12,921 nucleotides of DNA from Archangium sp. (GTDB lineage Bacteria; Myxococcota; Myxococcia; Myxococcales; Myxococcaceae): assembly GCA_016793585.1 (NCBI GenBank), contig JAEUJR010000508.1, positions 1-12,921 on the forward strand. The letters are read 5' to 3'. Within the stretch, counting starts at the first letter, position 1, and every line of letters begins with the position of its first letter. This document shows positions 6,988-12,921 of the stretch, one piece after another. Below the pieces are notes generated by a model, which did not search any database, was not told the DNA's origin, and was given only the letters and a program-made list of their open reading frames with translations. Made by a program: the position numbers and the translations under genes.

Positions 6988-8814
6988 ATGTCCTCAGTGG
7001 TGCGTGCCCTGTTCGTCACGGTGTTGCTGCTCGGCTGTCAGCCAGCGACGGAGCCGACGGTCGAAGCGCTCCCGCCCCACGGCCAGCCGCACATTCTCGT
7101 CGACGATGGAGATCGCGGCGTCGACACGCTCCTCCTGTCGTTGACCGGAAGCGCTGGAGAGGACGTCAGGCGCACTGTCCGGCTCATCAACACCGGCCAC
7201 GGCGCGCTCGAGTTGACGCAGGTCTCGACCTTCACTGGCCTCGTTCGGGCGCCCGGCTTTCTCGACGAAGCCACGCCGGACTTCGAGGTGGGCTTGCCGC
7301 TGCGGCCCATCGCCTCGGGCGCGTGGGTCACGGTGCCTGTGGTGTTTCATGCACGGCGCGGCGGCGCGTCGGTCGCCAGTCGCCTCGAGCTGCGGTTTGG
7401 TGGCGGGCAGGTGCTGGTGCTCTCGCTCGTCGGAGACGTCCTGCGCAGCGACTGCATCACGGCGGCCGACGTCGACTTCGGCTCCGCGCGCGTGGGCGAG
7501 CGGCTCGAGCGCGTCATCACGCTGCACAACCCGGCGGCGGGAGACCAGCTCGTTCAGCTCGGCCGCTTCGTCGACGAGCGCGGCATGTTCGACTTTTCGA
7601 AACCCTCCGAGCTCGTGCGCGTGCCGGCAAACAGCGACGTCAGGTTGCCAGTCGCGTGGGCGCCGAGGTTCACGGGCGAACATGGGGCCACTCTCGAGCT
7701 GTCCTCGCTGCGATGTCTGCCGAGCCGGGTGACACTGCGTGGTTCGGCGTGGGTGCTGGAAGCGCTCGAAGGTCCCTCGACGCTCGACTTCGGAAGCGTG
7801 GAGCCGTTGACCCGCGCCGCCGCCTCCGTGCTCGTTCGCAATACGCTGCCGCGCTCCGTCAATCTCAGAGCGACCGTGGAGTTCGGTGACGGCTTCGCCC
7901 TGGTGCCGGGTCAGGCGCTCACCATTCCGGCGGCCGTTCACGAGCGGCCAGGCGAGTGGCGCACCCACTCCATCGAGGTGTTCGTCGAGGTCGCGCCTCG
8001 CCGCCATGGCCCCCACCGTGCGCAGCTCACCCTGCGTGACGATGACGCGAGGGCGTGGCTCACCGTCTCGCTGAAGGCCGAGGCCGGCCCCGAGCAGGTC
8101 ATCGTCGAGCCCGCCGAAGTGCGCTTCGAGCAGGTGGCCGTCTTTCAGGGGTCGCTGCATCGGTCGGTGCGTGAGGCCGTCATTCGCAACGAGAGCACGG
8201 AGCCGCTGCAGCTCGGCGCGCCAGCCATCGTCGGGAGCGCCGAGCTGTGTGTCGGAGAGGTCGATGACGCGGGCCTCTGTGCACCGTCGCTCCCGGCCAT
8301 CATCGCGCCCGGCGCGCAGCTTCGGTTGCCGTTGACGCTGTCGCTCGCAGGTGGAGACCCGGGGGGAACGAAGGCGTGGCAGGTCGCCATTCCCTCCAGC
8401 CACGCGATGACGCCGACGGTCGCGCTGCAAGTCACCGCCGAGCCGGTGCAGGTGCCGCCCTGTCTGCTTCAGGTGACGACGAGCGTCGGAGGTCAGCCAA
8501 CCCAGGGCCTCGACTTCGGGAAACCCCCGATGAACGCCTGGCAGAGCGGCGCCGTCAGCCTCTGCAATCTGGCGCCCACCAGCGCCCGAGGCGACGTGTG
8601 TCTCGTCGATTCGTTCCGGCTGCGCGCTGCAAACTCGTCGTTCGCGGTGAACGTGGGACCGAGCGGCGTCGTGCTCGTGCCCGGCCAGTGCACCCAGCTC
8701 GCGCTTCGAGCGATGGCGCCTGGTGTTGGCGTGGCCACGGGTGAGCTCGAATTCATGACGTCTCGCCCGCAGCAGCCGAAGGTTCGTCTGCCCCTTCGCG
8801 TCGAGGCCCGCTGA
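6988..8814 (+). CDS. ASH/HYDIN-type beta-sandwich repeat lipoprotein
   Basis: Predicted outer-membrane or surface lipoprotein of 608 residues, function unknown. The signal peptide has lipobox LLGC with lipidated Cys17 followed by Gln. The rest is a chain of about five ASH (ASPM/SPD-2/Hydin) or choice-of-anchor-D-like repeats. Each has a DFG-type strand, a VRNT-type strand and a proline/hydrophobic finish. DFG-type signatures lie near residues 163 (VDFGSARVGERLERVITLHN), 267 (LDFGSVEPL) and 509 (LDFGKPPM); more divergent repeats lie before 155 and near 374-420. The ATG at 6988 is supported by the intact lipobox directly after it, although no Shine-Dalgarno is seen. It is collinear with the next gene: signature spacing is nearly equal, and shared motifs include VEALP near the N-terminus, ELCVG, KAW and PVQ(V/L)PPC. 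It lacks that gene's last ASH repeat and VWA region. These repeats usually mediate protein contacts; that is family knowledge. Confidence 0.85.
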   Translation: MSSVVRALFVTVLLLGCQPATEPTVEALPPHGQPHILVDDGDRGVDTLLLSLTGSAGEDVRRTVRLINTGHGALELTQVSTFTGLVRAPGFLDEATPDFEVGLPLRPIASGAWVTVPVVFHARRGGASVASRLELRFGGGQVLVLSLVGDVLRSDCITAADVDFGSARVGERLERVITLHNPAAGDQLVQLGRFVDERGMFDFSKPSELVRVPANSDVRLPVAWAPRFTGEHGATLELSSLRCLPSRVTLRGSAWVLEALEGPSTLDFGSVEPLTRAAASVLVRNTLPRSVNLRATVEFGDGFALVPGQALTIPAAVHERPGEWRTHSIEVFVEVAPRRHGPHRAQLTLRDDDARAWLTVSLKAEAGPEQVIVEPAEVRFEQVAVFQGSLHRSVREAVIRNESTEPLQLGAPAIVGSAELCVGEVDDAGLCAPSLPAIIAPGAQLRLPLTLSLAGGDPGGTKAWQVAIPSSHAMTPTVALQVTAEPVQVPPCLLQVTTSVGGQPTQGLDFGKPPMNAWQSGAVSLCNLAPTSARGDVCLVDSFRLRAANSSFAVNVGPSGVVLVPGQCTQLALRAMAPGVGVATGELEFMTSRPQQPKVRLPLRVEAR

Positions 8815-8890
8815 GCATCGCTTCCTGCTGGCGTCAGGGGCTACGCTTGACACGCTCCCGCGGCCGGACGGGGCTCGACGAACCACACCC

Positions 8891-11800
8891 ATGTCGCTCC
8901 TCCGCGCGCTCTTCCTGCTGTCGCTGGCGTCGTGTCGATGCCAGTCCGTCGAGGCCCTTCCGCGTGGAACGCCTCGGCTCCTCATCGAGCACCAGGGCGC
9001 GCGCATCACAGCAAGCGGCTTCGACTTCGGCGCCGTTCGCCTCGGTGTTCCAGCCAGCGCCACGCTCTTCGTCGAGAACGTCGGCGAGGGGGCGCTGCAG
9101 CTCGAGCGCATCGAGCGCGTTGGCGTGAGCAGCGCCGTGCAGCTCGGTGACGAGGTCGTCGACGCTCCGGCCTTCGTCGTTTCGCAGACGCGCGCGCTCA
9201 TTCCTCGGGGCGAGACGGCAGAGCTTCCCCTCACGTTCCTCGCCCGCACCGTCGGCAGCGAACGCGCTCAGCTGCGCCTGTGGTTCTCGAACACCACCGT
9301 CGCCGAGCCGGTGCCTTTCGAACTCTCGGGCCAGGTCGTCGACGCGACGTGTGACGTGCAGCAGGGGCGCGACTTCGGCGCCGTCGTGGTCGGTGACTTC
9401 CTCGAGTTGCCGCTCACGTTGAAGAACCCCACCACCACCTCGGCCACCGTGACGCTCGGGCCCCTCGCCACTGGCACCGCATATGACCTGCGTGGCGCTC
9501 CTTCGGCCTTCTCGCTCGCTCCGATGGAGACCCGCGTCGTCACCATTCGATTCGCTCCACGCTCCGAGGGCCTGTTCCGCGAGGTGTTGCCGGTGAAGCT
9601 GTCGGCGCTCTGCGACACCGTGAACGTGAAGCTCGATGGCCTGGGCGTGGCCGAGACGGTGACGTGGGGCCCACCTGCGAACTTCGGCTTCGTGCTCCCT
9701 GGCCGCGTGAAGGAGACCAGCGTGACGGTGACGAACCTGTCGATGCTGCCCGTCGAGATCAGCCGGGTTCAGCTCACGGGCAGCGCGTTCTTCGAGCTGG
9801 TGCGCCCCGTGACGACGTTGTCCGTTCCCGCCGCGCGACGTGACTCGAACGGAGGTCTCGTCGGAGGCACCGCCACCATCGACCTGCGCTTCCGCCCCAC
9901 GGTGCTCGGAGCCCAGACGAGCGTGTTGACGGCGAGCACCTCGCTCTCTCGACCGGCCCAGCTCACCCTGCCAGTCACCGGGTTCGGCGGAGGCCCGAGC
10001 CTTCACGTCGACTCGCTCGACCTCGGCCGCGTTCCGTTCCTCCCCGCGGCGCCTCCACTGACGAGCACCCTCGAGCTGCGCAACTACGGGCACAACACGA
10101 CGCCGCCCGACCCGGCGTTCAACCTGCAGCTCGCGACCCCGTGGACGGTTCGGCCCGTCAACCCGCAATCGCTCGTCGACGAGCTCTGCGTCGGCACCTT
10201 CATGGCGGGGCAGTGTGTGAACGCGCCTCCAGGAGCAGCGACCTCGCTGCCGCCCAACACCACCGGGCTCTCGGTGCCGGTGCGCCTCGCTCTTCAGAAC
10301 GCGAACACCGACGCGATGGGCCTCAAGGCGTGGGACGTGACGTTCACCAGCAACGACCCCGAGCGGCCGATGGTCACCGTTCGAGTCTCCGTTCGGCCGG
10401 TGCAGCTGCCGCCGTGCAACTTCACGCTCACGCCCGCGCTCGACTTTGGCCACGTGAGTGAGCCGCTGCCGAAGGAGCGCGTGCTTCGGCTGTGCAACAC
10501 CGGCGTCGCCACGAGCGACCGATGCCTCGTGAGCACCGTCACCACGCGCGGCGCCGGCTTCTCGGTCGTCGACCCGCCGCGCGACGTCGAGCTCGCGCCG
10601 CAGGAGTGCCGCTCCATCGTCGTGCGTGCCGCTCAGCCCGGCCCGGTGCCTGCCACCACCTCGACCCTCGTCGGCGCGGTCGACGTGCGGCTCTCGAGTC
10701 TGCAGGGCGTCGCCTCGGTGCCGCTCGCGGCGACGCAGGCGGTTGGCTGTCTCGTCATCGACCCGAGCCCGATGGACTTTGGAACCGTCGCGCTGGGCTG
10801 CCGCTCCGTCGACCGCACCGTGCAGCTCTTCAACCAGTGCAACACGCCCATCACCATCACCGGCGGCACGCTCATCGACGACGGACGACAGGCCTTCTCG
10901 GTGGTGACGCCGCTGCCGCAAGCGCCGTTGATGCTGACGCGCGGGGGCATGCCCGTGTCGCTGCAGCTGCGCTTTCGCCCTCAGGGAGAAGGTGACGAGC
11001 TGGGGGCGTTTCGCGTGTCGGTGCAGCAATCGGGGCCGCTCGAGCACCTCGTCGTCTTGCGAGGCCGAGGCGCCGCGACGACCCGCGTGAAGGAGACGCT
11101 GGTGACTGGCCTCCCGTCCGCGGCTGACGTGTTGCTGGTCGTCGACACGTCGTGCTCGTTCGTGCCGGGCCATGCCGCGTTGGCGGCGAGCTTCGAGTCG
11201 CTGCGCACCGCTCCGATGAACCAGGGCGTCGACGTGCACATCGCGGCGACGGGCTCGGAGCGTGACTCGCTCGACTGCCCACGCTGCTTCAACGGCGCCT
11301 TCCTCTCGAGCGACGCAGGCGTGCGAGTCATCACCTCGACGACGCCGAACCCGCAGGCCCACGTCGCGAGCTGGTTTCAGACGCAGAGCAGCGCGCTGGA
11401 AGAGCTGGTCGCAAATACCGTCAATGCGTTCACGGCGCCGAACGTGTTCGACCCGGCTCGAAGTGCAGGGCTGCTCCGCTCGGGTGCCGTACTCGGCGTC
11501 GTCGCCATCGCCGACTTCGAAGGGTTCGGTACGCCCGCCGCCTGGCAGCTCGCGCAGCTTCGAAACGTGAAGGGCGCCAACCGGCCGCAGGACTTCAGCC
11601 TGAGCCTGATCGACCAGCCGCCTGCTGGCTGTCCCCCGACGATGATGGCGCCGCCCGACCCGACGGTCGTGGCGTTCGGCGGCGAGCGGCTGAGTCTCTG
11701 CGCCAACACCTGGCCGAGCGCGTTGGCACAGGCAGGCGCCGTGGCCGCCGGGCATCGCGACCGCGTCTGGCTCACGGGCACGCCTTCGACGACGCCGAAC

Positions 11801-11944
11801 CTCGTCGTGAGTCAGGGCGGCTTTCCGCTCTCGAACACGACGTTTCAGTTCGATGTGGTGACCAACACGGTCGTGCTGCCGTCGGTGCTCGCCGCCACGC
11901 GCGGCACTGTCGAGGTCTCGTACGACACGGTCTGCCTCCCCTGA
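8891..11944 (+). CDS. ASH-repeat lipoprotein with C-terminal von Willebrand A-like domain
   Basis: Predicted surface lipoprotein of 1017 residues, paralogous to the preceding gene. The lipobox LASC places lipidated Cys15, followed by Arg. Six ASH-type repeats have signatures near residues 45 (FDFGAVRLG), 161 (RDFGAVVVG), 264 (NFGFVLPG), 377 (LDLGRV), 518 (LDFGHV) and 629 (MDFGTVALG). About 735-915 resemble a VWA domain: ADVLLVVDTSCSF carries a complete MIDAS DxSxS (Asp752, Ser754, Ser756), and GVVAIADFEGF (Asp875) sits where the later metal-binding acidic loop is expected, though the sequence there is not canonical. The tail ends with a beta-rich TRGTVEVSYDTVC strand. It starts 76 bp after its paralogue, in the same direction, with no clear Shine-Dalgarno. 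A TTGACA at 8847-8852 lacks a matching -10. A metal-dependent adhesion or scaffold role is plausible but unproven. Confidence 0.87.
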   Translation: MSLLRALFLLSLASCRCQSVEALPRGTPRLLIEHQGARITASGFDFGAVRLGVPASATLFVENVGEGALQLERIERVGVSSAVQLGDEVVDAPAFVVSQTRALIPRGETAELPLTFLARTVGSERAQLRLWFSNTTVAEPVPFELSGQVVDATCDVQQGRDFGAVVVGDFLELPLTLKNPTTTSATVTLGPLATGTAYDLRGAPSAFSLAPMETRVVTIRFAPRSEGLFREVLPVKLSALCDTVNVKLDGLGVAETVTWGPPANFGFVLPGRVKETSVTVTNLSMLPVEISRVQLTGSAFFELVRPVTTLSVPAARRDSNGGLVGGTATIDLRFRPTVLGAQTSVLTASTSLSRPAQLTLPVTGFGGGPSLHVDSLDLGRVPFLPAAPPLTSTLELRNYGHNTTPPDPAFNLQLATPWTVRPVNPQSLVDELCVGTFMAGQCVNAPPGAATSLPPNTTGLSVPVRLALQNANTDAMGLKAWDVTFTSNDPERPMVTVRVSVRPVQLPPCNFTLTPALDFGHVSEPLPKERVLRLCNTGVATSDRCLVSTVTTRGAGFSVVDPPRDVELAPQECRSIVVRAAQPGPVPATTSTLVGAVDVRLSSLQGVASVPLAATQAVGCLVIDPSPMDFGTVALGCRSVDRTVQLFNQCNTPITITGGTLIDDGRQAFSVVTPLPQAPLMLTRGGMPVSLQLRFRPQGEGDELGAFRVSVQQSGPLEHLVVLRGRGAATTRVKETLVTGLPSAADVLLVVDTSCSFVPGHAALAASFESLRTAPMNQGVDVHIAATGSERDSLDCPRCFNGAFLSSDAGVRVITSTTPNPQAHVASWFQTQSSALEELVANTVNAFTAPNVFDPARSAGLLRSGAVLGVVAIADFEGFGTPAAWQLAQLRNVKGANRPQDFSLSLIDQPPAGCPPTMMAPPDPTVVAFGGERLSLCANTWPSALAQAGAVAAGHRDRVWLTGTPSTTPNLVVSQGGFPLSNTTFQFDVVTNTVVLPSVLAATRGTVEVSYDTVCLP

Positions 11945-12071
11945 GCCGAGCTGCGCACGTGGACTCCAGTCTCCTTCTCGTTCGCTGAGAGCGCGTCTGT
12001 TCTCGTGACGATAGCGGCGCTCCACCGCCGGGCCTGACGCTTGCTCCCGCCATCGCTCGGGAGGCGTTCAC

Positions 12072-12921
12072 ATGCTCGCGCGGGTTCGGTCGGGTGCGCT
12101 GGTCGGCATCGAGGCAGTGGTGGTGGAGGTCGAAGTCGACATGGCGCTCGGGCTGCCGTTCTTCAACGTGGTCGGCTTGCCCGACGGCGCGGTGAAAGAG
12201 AGCAAGGTGCGCGTGGTGTCGGCGCTCAAGAACTGCGGCTTCGTGCTGCCGCAGAAGCGCATCACGGTGAACCTGGCTCCGGCCGACTTGAAGAAAGAGG
12301 GCGCGACGTTCGAGCTGCCCATCGCGCTCGGTGTGCTCGCAGCTGGAGGACTGCTCGAGCCCGACGCGCTCGACGGCTGGCTCTTCGGTGGAGAGCTCTC
12401 GCTCGACGGCGCGGTGAAGCCGATTCGTGGCGTGTTGCCGTTGGCGCTCGCCGCGCGTGACGCCGGCTTTCGCGGAGTGCTCGTGCCGCACGCGAACGCC
12501 GCCGAGGCCGCGCTCGTCGACCGCATTCAGGTGATTCCCGTGACGACGATTCAAGAGGCCGTCGCGCACCTGACGGGCGACGCGCCGCTCACGCCATTTC
12601 AGCGCAACCCGAACGGGCCACCGAAGGTGCTGCACCCGCTCGACATGGCCGACGTGCGCGGCCAGGAGGACGTGAAAGACGCGTTCGAGCTCGGCGCGGC
12701 GGGTGGGCACAACGTGCTCGTGTGCGGCCCTCCGGGCTCGGGCAAGACGATGCTCGCACGGCGGCTGCCGACGATTCTTCCCCAGATGCGCTTCGACGAG
12801 GCGCTCGACGTCACGCGCATCTACTCGGTGCTCGGGCTCGTGCCGCAAGACGCGGCGTTGATTCACGAGCGGCCGTTTCGCGCGCCTCACCACACCATCA
12901 GCGACGCAGGCCTCGTCGGTG
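12072..12921 (+). CDS. comM: ComM/YifB-family Mg-chelatase-like AAA+ ATPase (partial, 3' end beyond window)
   Basis: N-terminal 283 residues of a protein family usually about 500 residues long. In naturally transformable bacteria ComM is a hexameric helicase that drives branch migration during integration of incoming DNA; in other bacteria the role is less clear. The N-terminal ChlI-like domain is evident: RVRSGALVGIEAVVVEVEVD, then GLPFFNVVGLPDGAVKESKVRV and KRITVNLAPADLKKEGATFELPIA. The AAA+ part begins around 195 (DVRGQEDVKDAFELGAAGGHN), with Walker A GPPGSGKT at 219-226 and RPFRAPHHTISDAGLVG at the window edge. The ATG follows GGGAGG (12059-12064) by 7 nt, a strong ribosome site. The 127-bp gap to the ASH/VWA gene shows no clear terminator or promoter. 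It is probably an independent housekeeping gene rather than part of the lipoprotein cluster. Confidence 0.95.
   Translation, partial: MLARVRSGALVGIEAVVVEVEVDMALGLPFFNVVGLPDGAVKESKVRVVSALKNCGFVLPQKRITVNLAPADLKKEGATFELPIALGVLAAGGLLEPDALDGWLFGGELSLDGAVKPIRGVLPLALAARDAGFRGVLVPHANAAEAALVDRIQVIPVTTIQEAVAHLTGDAPLTPFQRNPNGPPKVLHPLDMADVRGQEDVKDAFELGAAGGHNVLVCGPPGSGKTMLARRLPTILPQMRFDEALDVTRIYSVLGLVPQDAALIHERPFRAPHHTISDAGLVG

Noticed and set aside
8842..8875. TACGCT and TTGACA upstream of the second ASH gene considered as a promoter
   Set aside because: TTGACA has no -10-like hexamer 16-18 bp downstream, and TACGCT has no -35 at the right distance upstream. The gene may be cotranscribed with its paralogue.
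6994..9249. A 751-codon minus-strand frame spanning both ASH genes and the gap between them
   Set aside because: It crosses two well-supported plus-strand lipoprotein genes and translates to compositionally biased sequence without domains.
8834..12025. A 1063-codon stop-free frame on the minus strand opposite the ASH/VWA gene
   Set aside because: Its translation is Arg/His/Glu-rich low-complexity sequence with no signal or domain, while the plus strand encodes a lipoprotein with clear repeats. High GC removes stop codons from the antisense frame.

Overview
The window is very GC-rich with strong G/C third-position bias. Its protein families (TonB receptors with a carboxypeptidase-regulatory-like domain, EGF/kelch lipoproteins with Thr/Ser-Ala-Gly-Gly linkers, multi-copy ASH/HYDIN-like lipoproteins with a von Willebrand A tail) are typical of Myxococcota. 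Genus is not determinable by eye. No phage, insertion sequence, CRISPR, tRNA or rRNA was seen.

Left third (1-4127): a TonB uptake module. A TonB-dependent receptor runs leftward off the window edge (566 N-terminal residues visible). It has a near-consensus promoter and a strong Shine-Dalgarno. Divergent from it is a tight tonB-exbB-exbD-exbD operon (gap 21 bp, then overlaps of 1 and 4 bp). The operon would make the proton-driven inner-membrane motor, and the receptor is a plausible client. The two exbD genes share a 60-bp perfectly identical tract over the transmembrane helix, suggesting gene conversion or a recent partial duplication.

Middle (4254-11944): three predicted surface lipoproteins in a divergent cluster. 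Leftward is an 841-residue mosaic: lipobox, Cys-rich segment, 23 tandem 18-bp/6-residue repeats, Stig1-like Cys modules, three calcium-binding EGF repeats and a six-repeat kelch propeller. Rightward are two collinear paralogues built of ASH-type beta-sandwich repeats. The second adds one ASH repeat and a C-terminal VWA-like domain with a DxSxS MIDAS motif. This cluster is the best candidate in the window for an undescribed cell-surface or matrix system, but its function is inferred only from architecture and proximity.

Right edge (12072-12921): the 5' part of a comM/yifB-type Mg-chelatase-like AAA+ ATPase with an intact Walker A motif, continuing past the window. Long stop-free antisense frames across the window are GC-driven shadows and were not called.
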